Assembly (NCBI RefSeq): GCF_014196535.1
Contig: NZ_JACIDU010000008.1
Span: 1 to 64,000 of the forward strand
Length of the DNA: 64,000 nt
DNA from: Allorhizobium borbori
GTDB lineage: Bacteria; Pseudomonadota; Alphaproteobacteria; Rhizobiales; Rhizobiaceae
Direction of reading: 5' to 3'
Positions 34,954 through 42,968 of the stretch are shown in pieces. The translations under genes and the position numbers were made by a program. Within the stretch, counting starts at the first letter, position 1, and each line of letters begins with the position of its first letter. The notes below the pieces were generated by a model, which searched no databases, was not told the DNA's origin, and saw nothing but the letters and a program-made list of their open reading frames with translations.

Positions 34954-35850
34954 CTATGCCGGAGCGATCTCGATAGAGGCAAGCATCGTGGAGCGCGCGG
35001 TTTCGAGATGCACATGGCTGACCGTGCGGGCCTTCTCGATATCGCCGCTGCGCAGGCCGGCGATATAGGCGAGATGCTCATGAAGGGCGACGTGATTGCG
35101 CTCCTTCTCGTATTTCTTGTTCCACTGGTAATGGTAGTGGAAGATCGCCGACATCACGCCCTGAATGTTGCTGAAAAAGCGGTTGGGCGCGACGCTGTTG
35201 ATGAGCTTGTGGAAGCGGTGATCGAGTTCCGAAAAGTCACGATAACGGCGATCGAAATCGGCGAGAAGCGCGTGGTGTTGCGCTTCGATACCCGCCAGCG
35301 CCTCCCAGGCGGCGTGCCCCTTCGGCAGCGCGACGAAGCGATCGACGGCGCGAAATTCCATGACTTCGCGCATGTCGAACAGTTCCTCGACGAAGTCGAC
35401 CGTCAGCCCCAACGCCCGCCAGCGCCCGTTGCTCTGCCGTTCCAGAAGACCGAAATGGCTGAATTTGTTCAGGCACTCGCGGATGGCCGACGTCGAAACA
35501 CCGAACTGGCGGGCAAGATCGAGCCCATTGATGACGCCGCCAGGATGGCAATCGGGACCGACCATCCACGCCATGAACTTGCGCTCCAACATGTCGGCGA
35601 CAGGCTCGAGATCGGCGGAATCGAGATAATCGGCGCGTGACGGCAGCCGCAGAAGACGTCTTTCCCGTCCCTCCTGCCCCACGATGCCGCGCTCCACCAG
35701 ACCGGCAATAACGGCGCGTACCGTCGTGCGGCTCACGCCAAGCTGTGCGGCAAGGGTCGGCTCGGAAGCCAGAACCTCGCCCGGCGCACGGCCTGCGAGA
35801 AGATCGAGACACTGATTGTACGCCCGCTTGTAGACCCCATTGGTCTTCAT
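34954..35850 (-). CDS. GntR-type regulator with two winged-helix domains and an FCD domain (second example)
   Basis: 298 residues. First winged helix about 10-70 ('SEPTLAAQLGVSRTTVRAVIAGLVERG'; core 'AQLGVSRTTVRAVIAGL'). Second about 85-150 ('GLDLARQFGVSTSAIRECLNKFSHFGLL'; core 'RQFGVSTSAIRECLNKF'). FCD domain about 155-290 with 'DFVEELFDMREVMEFRAVDR' and ligand residues in 'LDHRFHKLINS' and 'HEHLAYIAGL'. The architecture copies that of the protein at 22830. Start set at ATG 35850, 9 nt after GGAGAG; a GTG at 35877 is the alternative. Divergent from uxaB-lgoD-uxaA and so the probable regulator of that operon. Confidence 0.83.
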   Translation of the reverse strand: MKTNGVYKRAYNQCLDLLAGRAPGEVLASEPTLAAQLGVSRTTVRAVIAGLVERGIVGQEGRERRLLRLPSRADYLDSADLEPVADMLERKFMAWMVGPDCHPGGVINGLDLARQFGVSTSAIRECLNKFSHFGLLERQSNGRWRALGLTVDFVEELFDMREVMEFRAVDRFVALPKGHAAWEALAGIEAQHHALLADFDRRYRDFSELDHRFHKLINSVAPNRFFSNIQGVMSAIFHYHYQWNKKYEKERNHVALHEHLAYIAGLRSGDIEKARTVSHVHLETARSTMLASIEIAPA

Positions 35851-35897
35851 GTCCGACTTCTCTCCGTCGGCTTTCACGCCTGTTTTTTTCGTCTGAT

Positions 35898-35913
35898 TTT
35901 TTTACATAAAAAA
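35898..35913. promoter_or_regulatory. AT-rich palindrome upstream of uxaB operon
   Basis: TTTTTTA-CA-TAAAAAA is a perfect inverted repeat in the 134-nt region between the double-headed gntR and uxaB, 72 nt before the uxaB ATG. It may be the operator or simply an AT-rich promoter element. Confidence 0.35.
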
Positions 35914-35984
35914 CAAATTGCGGGCAAGTCGAATGTCTTTTATCCAAAAAGAACAGACAAAATGACCCTTGAAGGCAAGACACC

Positions 35985-37103
35985 ATGAGCGGCATCGTTC
36001 TCCAGTTCGGCACGAGCCGGTTTCTTCAGGCTCATGCCGATCTCTTTCTCCACGAGGCAAGGACTGCCGGACAGGATGTGCCACCGGTGGTGATCGTGCA
36101 AACGTCCGGCTCCGCCCAACGTGCCGGGCGGCTGGCCGCCTTTTCCAATCCCGAGGGTTACCCCGTCATCATCCGCGGCTTAGAAGACGGCGTGCCGGTG
36201 GAACGCCACATCGCGGTGAAAAGCGTTTCGCGTGGACTTTCCACGGCAACGGACTGGGCGGAAATTGTCGATCTCTTCGTCAATGACGCCGGCTATATCC
36301 TCTCGAATACCGGCGACTCCGGCTATGCCGTCGATTTTACCGAGGCCGAACGGGGGCTCGATGCGGCAGAACCCTTCGCGTCTTTTCCCGGCAAGCTGGC
36401 ACAGCTTCTCCACGCCCGGTTCCGCAATGGCGGCGGGCCGCTCACCGTGTTGCCCTGTGAACTCATCAACGGCAATGGCCCGGCACTGAAGGGCATCGTA
36501 AATGACTTCTCGCTGAAAGCCGGCGCGGATGCGCTCTTCCTGCGCTGGCTGGACGATCAGGTGATCTTCGCCAACACGCTGGTCGACCGTATCGTTTCCG
36601 AACCGCTGGAGCCGGCGGGTGCGGTCGCCGAACCCTATGCGCTGTGGGCAATCCAGAACGCGCCGGGGCTTCGCCTGCCCTGCACACATCCCGCCATCAT
36701 CCTTGCCGACGAGATTGAGCCCTTCGAGCGCCTGAAGCTTCATATCCTCAATCTCGGCCACACCGTTCTGGCCGAGATCTGGCAGGTGGAGGACCGCCCG
36801 AAGGACGAGACGGTCAGGGCCATTCTGGCCGATAGCGCCGTCCGCACCCGGCTGGATGCGCTTTATCGTGACGAAGTCGTTCCTGGCTTTGCCGCAAAAG
36901 GCATGGGCGAGGAAGCCAAAGCTTATGTGGAAACGACCCTCGGCCGCTTTCTCAACCCCTATCTCGACCACCGCATCGCCGACATAGCCGGCAACCACGC
37001 GCTGAAGATCGAACGACGTATTACCGCCTTTCTCGACTGGGCGGGCACGCCTGCCCCCACCCTTGAAGCCATCGCTGCCAAAACCCCGAGGACCCCATCA
37101 TGA
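35985..37103 (+). CDS. uxaB: Tagaturonate reductase / mannitol dehydrogenase family protein
   Basis: 372 residues, shorter than UxuB. The family start motif is 'VLQFGTSRFLQAHADLFLHEA', and the catalytic-domain motif is 'FERLKLHILNLGHTVLAEIW' (core 'KLHILNLGHT'). 'LPCELINGNG' is also conserved. UxaB reduces D-tagaturonate to D-altronate with NADH. The gene is followed by an L-galactonate-dehydrogenase-like gene and uxaA, the enzymes on either side of this step, which supports the call. It overlaps the next gene by four bases. Confidence 0.86.
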   Translation: MSGIVLQFGTSRFLQAHADLFLHEARTAGQDVPPVVIVQTSGSAQRAGRLAAFSNPEGYPVIIRGLEDGVPVERHIAVKSVSRGLSTATDWAEIVDLFVNDAGYILSNTGDSGYAVDFTEAERGLDAAEPFASFPGKLAQLLHARFRNGGGPLTVLPCELINGNGPALKGIVNDFSLKAGADALFLRWLDDQVIFANTLVDRIVSEPLEPAGAVAEPYALWAIQNAPGLRLPCTHPAIILADEIEPFERLKLHILNLGHTVLAEIWQVEDRPKDETVRAILADSAVRTRLDALYRDEVVPGFAAKGMGEEAKAYVETTLGRFLNPYLDHRIADIAGNHALKIERRITAFLDWAGTPAPTLEAIAAKTPRTPS

Positions 37104-38110
37104 AAGCCCTGATCTGCGACGAGCCCGGTCGCCTCTCCGTCATCGAGCGCCCCGTTCCCGTGCGTGGCGAGAATGAGGTGCTGGTGCGCATTCGCCATGT
37201 CGGCATCTGCGGCACGGACTTCCACATCTTCGCCGGCAAGCATCCCTTCCTCGAATATCCGCGCGTCATGGGCCATGAGCTTTCCGGCACGGTGGAGGAA
37301 ACGCCTTCGGGAAGCGCGCTGAAGAAGGGCGATCCGGTCTATATCGTGCCCTACCTTTCCTGCGGCCAGTGTCACGCTTGCCGCAAGGGACTGACCAATG
37401 CCTGCCAGAACATCAAGGTGCTCGGTGTTCACTGCGATGGTGGCATGGCGGAATATGTGAGCGTGCCCGAACAGAATGTGGTGCCGACCGGCGGCATCGC
37501 GCTTGCCGATGCCGCAATGATCGAGTTCCTCGCCATCGGTGCGCATGGCGTAAAGCGTGGCGGGATCACCGCCAGCGACCGCGTGCTTGTCACCGGCTCC
37601 GGCCCCATCGGCATGTCGGCGATCATCTTTGCCAAGGCGCGCGGCGCCCATGTCACCGTCATGGATACGCGTGAGGACCGCCTTGCCTTCGCCGTGGACG
37701 GGCTTGGCGCCGATGCCTCGCTGTTTGCCAATGCCTCTGCCGAGACCGAGGTCATGCGCATGACCGGCGGCGACGGTTTCGACGTGGTGATCGACGCCAC
37801 CGGCAATGCCATCCCCATGCAGCGGGGCTTCAACTTTCTCGCCCATGGCGCGCGCTACGTGCTGCTTTCTGTGGTCAGAACGGAGATCACCTTCTCCGAT
37901 CCGGAATTCCACAAGCGCGAGGCCACGCTTTTCGCCAGCCGCAATGCCCAGCCTGACGATTTCGCGGAGGTGGTGCGCCAGATGGAGGCAGGCAAGGTGC
38001 CGACGCGGGCGCTGAATACCCATACCGGCCGGCTTGAGGACGGTGTTTCCCTGTTCAACGAATGGTCGCAGCCGGAAGCCGGCGTGATCAAGGCCATTCT
38101 GGAGGTCTGA
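37100..38110 (+). CDS. Zinc-dependent L-galactonate 5-dehydrogenase-like protein
   Basis: 336 residues, medium-chain dehydrogenase. Catalytic zinc ligands: Cys in 'VGICGTDFHIF' and His/Glu in 'MGHELSG'. The structural zinc set is 'CGQCHACRKGLTNAC'. The cofactor motif is 'VLVTGSGPIGMSAI'. It resembles E. coli LgoD/YjjN, which oxidises L-galactonate to D-tagaturonate, and the setting between uxaB and uxaA fits precisely. Idonate/gulonate or sorbitol-type substrates are alternatives. ATGA overlap with uxaB and 1 nt before uxaA: a strongly coupled operon. Confidence 0.8.
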   Translation: MKALICDEPGRLSVIERPVPVRGENEVLVRIRHVGICGTDFHIFAGKHPFLEYPRVMGHELSGTVEETPSGSALKKGDPVYIVPYLSCGQCHACRKGLTNACQNIKVLGVHCDGGMAEYVSVPEQNVVPTGGIALADAAMIEFLAIGAHGVKRGGITASDRVLVTGSGPIGMSAIIFAKARGAHVTVMDTREDRLAFAVDGLGADASLFANASAETEVMRMTGGDGFDVVIDATGNAIPMQRGFNFLAHGARYVLLSVVRTEITFSDPEFHKREATLFASRNAQPDDFAEVVRQMEAGKVPTRALNTHTGRLEDGVSLFNEWSQPEAGVIKAILEV

Positions 38111-38111
38111 C

Positions 38112-39635
38112 ATGAACACGGTGAAGATCCTGCGGCTCAATGCCGACGACAATGTCGTCGTCACCGTTGCCGACCTGCCCGCCGGCAGTCCGGCTGAAAC
38201 CGTGACGACCACCGTGCGCGTGCCGCGCGGCCACAAGATTGCAGCGCGCCCGATTGCCAAGGGCGAACCGATCCGCAAGTTCGGCCAGATCATCGGCTTT
38301 GCCAGCACCGATATTCTGCCGGGCGAATGGGTGCACGAAAAGAACGTGACGATGGGCGAGGGTTTCGAGCGCGATTACGCTTTCGCCTCCGAAGCCAGGC
38401 CGTTCGAAGGCCTGCGTCCCGGCGAGGTTCCTGCCTTCTTCGAAGGCTTCCGCCGGGCCGATGGCCGCGCCGGCACACGCAACTACATCGGCATTCTCTC
38501 GTCGGTGAACTGTTCCGCCACGGCGGTTGATTACGTCGCAGACGCCATCAACCGCTCCGGCATTCTCGATGATTATCCTGATATCGACGGCGTCGTGCCG
38601 CTGCCGCACGGGCAAGGCTGCGGCATGGCTGGCAAGGGGGAAGCCTTCGACGTGCTCTCACGCACGCAATGGGGTTATGCCAGCCATCCGAACTTTTCCG
38701 CTGTCCTGCTCATTGGGCTTGGTTGCGAGGTCTTCCAGATCCCGCGCATGAAGGAAACCTACGGCATTGCCGAGGGCGATCATTTCCAGTCGTTGACCAT
38801 TCAGGAGATCGGCGGCACGCGAAAGGCGGTTGAAGCCGGGGTGGCCCGCATCAAGGAGATGCTGCCCTTTGCCGCCCGCTCCAGGCGCGAGCCGATCCCG
38901 GCCTCGGAACTGACGCTGGCGCTGCAATGCGGCGGCTCGGACGGCTATTCGGGCCTGACCGCCAACCCCGCGCTCGGCGTGGCCGCCGACATGCTGGTGC
39001 GTCAGGGCGGCACCGCCATCCTCTCGGAAACTCCGGAAATCTATGGGGCCGAACATCTTCTGACACGCCGCGCCGAAAGCGTCGAAGTCGGTCAGAAGAT
39101 CGTCGACCTGATTGACTGGTGGGAGGATTACACGGCGAAAAACGGCGGTGAAATGAACAACAATCCCTCGCCCGGCAACAAGGCGGGCGGCCTGACCACC
39201 ATTCTGGAAAAATCTCTGGGGGCGGTCGCCAAGGGAGGAAACTCCACCCTGCGCGGCGTCTATCGCTATGCCGAGCGCATCGATCGCAAGGGCTTCGTCT
39301 ACATGGACACGCCGGGTTACGATCCGGTCGCGGCAACCGGTCAGGTGGCGGGCGGTGCCAACATGCTCTGTTTCACCACAGGTCGCGGCTCGGCCTATGG
39401 CTGCAAGCCTGTCCCCTCCATTAAGCTCGCCACCAATAACGAGCTTTATGCCCGCATGCAGGAAGACATGGATATCAACTGCGGCGATATCGTTGATGGC
39501 GTGACGCTGGATGAAAAGGGCAAGGAAATCTTCGACACCGTTCTGGCCGTCGCCTCCGGCAAAAAGTCGAAATCGGAGGAACTCGGCTACGGCCGCAACG
39601 AATTCGTGCCCTGGCAGATCGGCGCGGTTATGTAA
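38112..39635 (+). CDS. uxaA: Altronate dehydratase
   Basis: 507 residues, a full-length fusion of the small SAF domain (about 1-95) and the large UxaA/GarD catalytic domain. Recognisable segments are 'RADGRAGTRNYIGILSSVNCSATA' (core 'GRAGTRNYIGILSSVNCS'), 'PLPHGQGCGM', 'LALQCGGSDGYSGLTANPA' and 'NPSPGNKAGGLTTILEKSLGA' (core 'NPSPGNKAGGLTTI'). It is an iron-dependent dehydratase that converts D-altronate to KDG. Last gene of the uxaB-lgoD-like-uxaA operon and followed by a hairpin terminator. Confidence 0.95.
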   Translation: MNTVKILRLNADDNVVVTVADLPAGSPAETVTTTVRVPRGHKIAARPIAKGEPIRKFGQIIGFASTDILPGEWVHEKNVTMGEGFERDYAFASEARPFEGLRPGEVPAFFEGFRRADGRAGTRNYIGILSSVNCSATAVDYVADAINRSGILDDYPDIDGVVPLPHGQGCGMAGKGEAFDVLSRTQWGYASHPNFSAVLLIGLGCEVFQIPRMKETYGIAEGDHFQSLTIQEIGGTRKAVEAGVARIKEMLPFAARSRREPIPASELTLALQCGGSDGYSGLTANPALGVAADMLVRQGGTAILSETPEIYGAEHLLTRRAESVEVGQKIVDLIDWWEDYTAKNGGEMNNNPSPGNKAGGLTTILEKSLGAVAKGGNSTLRGVYRYAERIDRKGFVYMDTPGYDPVAATGQVAGGANMLCFTTGRGSAYGCKPVPSIKLATNNELYARMQEDMDINCGDIVDGVTLDEKGKEIFDTVLAVASGKKSKSEELGYGRNEFVPWQIGAVM

Positions 39636-39645
39636 GACGATGATG

Positions 39646-39669
39646 GAAGGCGGCCCAAAAGCCGCCTTC
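39646..39669 (+). terminator. Terminator after uxaA
   Basis: GAAGGCGGC pairs perfectly with GCCGCCTTC around CCAAAA, 10 nt after the uxaA stop. The trailing tract TGCTTTC is only moderately T-rich. Confidence 0.6.
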
Positions 39670-39687
39670 TGCTTTCACACCACGACC

Positions 39688-40503
39688 TTAAAGGCCATGC
39701 TGAATTTCGTCGGTGACGACATCGAAACGCTTGAGAATGGCGGGACCGAAGGCGGTGCTCAACGCAACGTCGGTCGCATCGCGACCGGTGGCCATGAGGA
39801 TGCGTCCGATGCGTGGGGTATTGTGGCGGGCGTCGACCGTGTACCAGCGGCCGCTGAGAAAGACCTCGAACCAAGCGCTGAAATCCATCGGCTGGGCGTC
39901 TGGCGGAACGCCGATATCGCCGAGATAGCCGGTGCAGTAGCGCGCCGGAATATTCATACATCGGCAAAGCGTGATGGCGAGATGAGCGTAGTCGCGACAG
40001 ACACCGGTCTGGTCGGTAAAACCGCCAAAGGCCGTACGTGCCGGATCGGCCTTCATGTAATCGAAGGCGATGCGGTTATGCGTGAAGTCCAGAATGGCCT
40101 TCACCCGCGGCCATCCGAGCGGTGTGCCTGAAAAGGTCTTCCACGCGAAATCCGCCAGCCGGTCGGTGTCGCAATAGCGGCTGCCAAGCAGATAGACCAG
40201 AACATCATCCGGCAACTCGCTGATACCGTGCTGGTAGGCCCCTTCCGGCACAGGATCAGGCAGACCGGTATCATAGATGTCGAACATGGTGGAAATGGTG
40301 GTCAGCCCCGGTGGCGCAACGATGCGGGTGCAGGCATTGCCAAAAACGTCAGTGTAACTCCAGGCATTGATCGGGCGGTCGAAGCTCAGAACCTGTTCCG
40401 TCAGAAGATCCACACGGCGGGTGGGATGGATATTGAGAACAAGCAGCATCGGCGTGTCATGTTCGCACTCATATCCCAGATGAAAGCCGGCACGTATCTT
40501 CAT
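39688..40503 (-). CDS. Transglutaminase-fold protein with altered catalytic triad
   Basis: 271 residues. An N-terminal beta domain (about 1-100) is followed by the transglutaminase-like core. The nucleophile Cys is in 'QTGVCRDYAHLAI'. The Asp position is in 'WYTVDARHNTPRIGR'. At the place where 'HAW' normally provides the catalytic His, this protein has 'DFSAWFEVF', i.e. Ser. It may be inactive, use another base, or be a lineage in which this change is common. The function of such bacterial cysteine-protease-like proteins is mostly unknown. Follows a second transglutaminase gene on the same strand (84-nt gap). Confidence 0.8.
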   Translation of the reverse strand: MKIRAGFHLGYECEHDTPMLLVLNIHPTRRVDLLTEQVLSFDRPINAWSYTDVFGNACTRIVAPPGLTTISTMFDIYDTGLPDPVPEGAYQHGISELPDDVLVYLLGSRYCDTDRLADFAWKTFSGTPLGWPRVKAILDFTHNRIAFDYMKADPARTAFGGFTDQTGVCRDYAHLAITLCRCMNIPARYCTGYLGDIGVPPDAQPMDFSAWFEVFLSGRWYTVDARHNTPRIGRILMATGRDATDVALSTAFGPAILKRFDVVTDEIQHGL

Positions 40504-40587
40504 GTGGTTCTGGTCCTTTGAAATTGTTTCGTCGTTTTATTCCTTGATAAGGCAAACGTGCGGACCCGCCTGCCGTTCCATCGAAGA

Positions 40588-41490
40588 TCAGGCCGGCGTT
40601 GCCACTGCCGTTTCGCTGGTGCCCGTGGTCACATTCACCTGTACCAGCATGCTGTCGAAATCATCCGCGCCACCGTCATAAGAGCCGGACAGCGGAATGG
40701 CCTGCCTTGGGTCGCGCGCCACACCGACGCGAATGAGGTCGCGGTTGCCGACGATGCCGTTGGTGGGATCGAATTCCACCCAGCCCGCCCCGGGGATATA
40801 GACCTGACACCAGGCATGGGTCGAACCGCCGCCGATCGTGACGGAACCGTCGCGATCCTGCACGTAGATGTAACCGGTGACAAAGCGAGCCGCGAGCCCC
40901 AGCGAACGGGTCGCCTCCATCATCAGAAGTGCGAAATCGCGGCACGAACCTTTGCGCAATCGCAAGGTTTCCACAGGCGGCTGGGTACCGTGTTCGCTGC
41001 GCCGCACATAGCTGAAACCGTCATGGATGGCGAAGCACAGTGTCATGAGGACATGGCCCGTACGCGCCTGCGGGCCGACCGGCACGAATTGCCGCGCCCA
41101 TTTCCCCACCTCATCGCCGGGGTCCGGATAGTGCCGCTCGATGGTCCGTTCGAGGTCGATGGCCTCGTCAGGTTCATAGGCGAAGGGGAAGGTCAGCGCC
41201 GCCATGTCCGTTTCGAGATCGAGCGGCACATGCGCCGTATGATCCAGACGGATAGACGTTTCGAAACTCAGTTCCGCCTCAGGATCGGCAAAATCGATCA
41301 GCGCGATGCAATTGCCGAAGACATCGTGAACCCAGCGCACCGCCTTGGGCGTGGGATGCACGTCCAGACGACAATCGAGCTGCGTCTGGTCGAAACTGTC
41401 GCGCGGGCGAAACATCAACCGGTGCTGACCGAAAAGCACCGGCCTCCTGTAGCGATAGGACGTGATGTGCCGAACCGAGAAAATCGTCAT
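40588..41490 (-). CDS. Transglutaminase-like family protein (BTLCP-type N-terminal domain)
   Basis: 300 residues. The N-terminal 'VRHITSYRYRRPVLFGQHRLMFRPRD' domain (core 'RHITSYRYRRPVLFGQHRL') is the bacterial transglutaminase-like N-terminal beta-sandwich. In the core all three catalytic positions are retained: Cys in 'RKGSCRDFALLM', His in 'GGSTHAWCQVYIPG' and Asp in 'WVEFDPTNGI'. Probably a cytoplasmic cysteine protease or amidase/transamidase; substrate unknown. Twelve nt downstream of a small gene and upstream of the triad-altered paralogue, so the two may work as a pair. Confidence 0.88.
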   Translation of the reverse strand: MTIFSVRHITSYRYRRPVLFGQHRLMFRPRDSFDQTQLDCRLDVHPTPKAVRWVHDVFGNCIALIDFADPEAELSFETSIRLDHTAHVPLDLETDMAALTFPFAYEPDEAIDLERTIERHYPDPGDEVGKWARQFVPVGPQARTGHVLMTLCFAIHDGFSYVRRSEHGTQPPVETLRLRKGSCRDFALLMMEATRSLGLAARFVTGYIYVQDRDGSVTIGGGSTHAWCQVYIPGAGWVEFDPTNGIVGNRDLIRVGVARDPRQAIPLSGSYDGGADDFDSMLVQVNVTTGTSETAVATPA

Positions 41491-41502
41491 GTCATGCCCT
41501 GC

Positions 41503-41748
41503 TCAAGGGGTACGACGCGCCAGCGGAAATTCCGGGGCATCGTAAAGCCGCCGGATCTGCGTATCGTCGAAACGGGCTTCGTCCACTTCGAGAACCGAAC
41601 CGCGCAACTGCGAACCGGGCATGTCCTCGATGGCAAAGCGCACGGCCTCGGCGGCGGTTTCGAAACGCCTGTAGCGCGGACCGCTGCTGCCCTGATAGCG
41701 TTTGCCGGCATAAAGCCCTGCTTCTGTCTTGTAGTCGAAATCGGCCAC
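41503..41748 (-). CDS. Small hypothetical protein (81 aa)
   Basis: A short soluble protein starting at GTG 41748, seven nt after AAAGGA; the frame is open upstream but without a ribosome site. It has a compact composition with aromatic residues at the start ('FDYKTEAGLYAGKRYQG') and an acidic middle ('AIEDMPGSQLRGSVLEVDEARFDD'; core 'LEVDEARFDD'). No family recognised. Immediately upstream of, and probably co-transcribed with, the transglutaminase pair. Confidence 0.6.
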   Translation of the reverse strand: MADFDYKTEAGLYAGKRYQGSSGPRYRRFETAAEAVRFAIEDMPGSQLRGSVLEVDEARFDDTQIRRLYDAPEFPLARRTP

Positions 41749-41777
41749 GTTATGGTCCTTTCTGTGCAGCAAGGCCA

Positions 41778-42005
41778 TCAGGCGGCAGGCCCATTGTGGG
41801 CCGGCGCGAAGACGGCGCGTGACAGTCCGGGGCGCAATACGCGCTTTTCCTGGCGATCCTGTCGCTCGGTCAGTTTCAGTTCGCGTGTTTTCAGTTGCAA
41901 ACGCATGCGGAATTCCCGGAGCTTTGTGGCATCCGTACCCTTTTCGGCCGCCGGGGCGCGAAAGAGGTCCTGCGCCATGCGGCGCGTCGTTTGGGTCAAG
42001 GTCAT
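41778..42005 (-). CDS. Small hypothetical basic protein (75 aa)
   Basis: Starts at ATG 42005 behind GGAAAG. The sequence is strongly charged, with a long predicted helix ('KLREFRMRLQLKTRELKLTERQD'; core 'RMRLQLKTRELKLTERQ') that could form a coiled coil, and an Ala/Pro-rich tail. No known family identified. Lies 29 nt upstream of the 81-residue gene in a run of four small minus-strand genes. Confidence 0.5.
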   Translation of the reverse strand: MTLTQTTRRMAQDLFRAPAAEKGTDATKLREFRMRLQLKTRELKLTERQDRQEKRVLRPGLSRAVFAPAHNGPAA

Positions 42006-42072
42006 TGTATCTTTCCATAAAAACAGGAGGCTTGCGCCAATCAATGACGCAAGCCGGGTCGTGAGCCTGCGG

Positions 42073-42213
42073 CTACTTCTTCTTGCCGACCGGCACGGTA
42101 CTGCTCGAAAGCTTGACCTGCGAACCCATAACGGGCGCGGCGGCCGGAGTTACCGACTTGTCTTTCTTGGGCTTTCGAACTTCACGATTACTGCGGACTT
42201 GGCCTTTGGCCAT
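42073..42213 (-). CDS. Very small Lys-rich conserved-looking protein (46 aa)
   Basis: An open frame below common length cut-offs. It begins ATG 42213 five nt after GGGAGA, reads MAKGQVRSNREVRKPKKDK at the N terminus, and ends in a Lys-rich 'VGKKK'. Small 'MAKGQxRSNxExxKPKK' proteins occur widely in Rhizobiales genomes (from memory), often annotated as hypothetical. The strong ribosome site and clean start/stop support a real gene. Function unknown; the basic nature suggests nucleic-acid or ribosome contact. Confidence 0.65.
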   Translation of the reverse strand: MAKGQVRSNREVRKPKKDKSVTPAAAPVMGSQVKLSSSTVPVGKKK

Positions 42214-42299
42214 GATATTCTCCCTGAGATGGAATGTGGGCGGAAAGGGTACGCGGCATTTGCCACTTCATCGGCTCGCCGTACGGCGACTTTCCGGAC

Positions 42300-42584
42300 T
42301 TAAAGCGGATGCGGCCCGACGGCCGTGCGTTGCCCGAGCGAAACAGCCTGCATCGAAAGATGGTTCCGCCCGAAATTCACGGCCGTTGGTCTCACCGTCG
42401 GCATGGTGCCGAAATCGGGGTAGGTCACGAAAGTCGTGGCAGAAGCAAAACCCAGCCCTGCTTCTTCGCCTGCACCTTCAACTTCGGTGAGAAAAAGGCC
42501 AAGGACCGCATTCTCGCGATAACCGTAAGCACCGGCACGAACGAGGTTACGCGAAAGGCTGGAAGGATAAATGTCGGAAGACAT
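42300..42584 (-). CDS. Small hypothetical protein (94 aa)
   Basis: Starts at ATG 42584 preceded by the near-ideal ribosome site AAAGGAGG at 5-nt distance, which argues for strong translation. The protein lacks membrane segments and signal peptide. It contains 'GAYGYRENAVLGLFLTEVEGAG' (core 'GYRENAVLGLFLTEVE') and a C-terminal 'NFGRNHLSMQAVSLGQRT' stretch. No family recognised. First of the four small genes leading to the transglutaminase pair. Confidence 0.6.
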   Translation of the reverse strand: MSSDIYPSSLSRNLVRAGAYGYRENAVLGLFLTEVEGAGEEAGLGFASATTFVTYPDFGTMPTVRPTAVNFGRNHLSMQAVSLGQRTAVGPHPL

Positions 42585-42968
42585 CACGTCCTCCTTTCTT
42601 TGGGGCCAAGGTAGCAAACCCTGAACCGGCAGCGCCCTTTAACCGGCTGCCAGCTTTGATACCATGCGCCCTTACGGGTTATATGGCAATCTTTATTGCG
42701 CATGTGTGGGGCTGGACCGTCGGATCAGGCGCATATCCCGATCGTTCCGGTCGGCTTGCCGCTACAACATCAGGCCCCAAAGCCGTGCGCGAAGGCCTCG
42801 GCAATGGCTGGAACCGCCGCTTGGACAGATCCCGAAGAGCGAATCTGACGTACCGTTGGTGTTTGGGCAATGCCGGTGCACCCATGGCCTTGACCACTCA
42901 CGATATAGCCACGCGCCACCGGATTGACCTTCGCATCCGGCAGACGACATTTCCCCCACTCGCCGCTA
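42585..42968. other. 384-nt spacer without recognised gene
   Basis: Only short overlapping frames with atypical composition and no ribosome site occur on either strand. No RNA gene, repeat or terminator was recognised. It must hold the promoter for the small-protein cluster. Confidence 0.4.

Noticed and set aside
40558-42303. A 581-residue plus-strand frame across the transglutaminase region
   Set aside because: No recognisable domain, biased composition, and it runs opposite a clear transglutaminase with an intact catalytic triad and several small genes with good ribosome sites.
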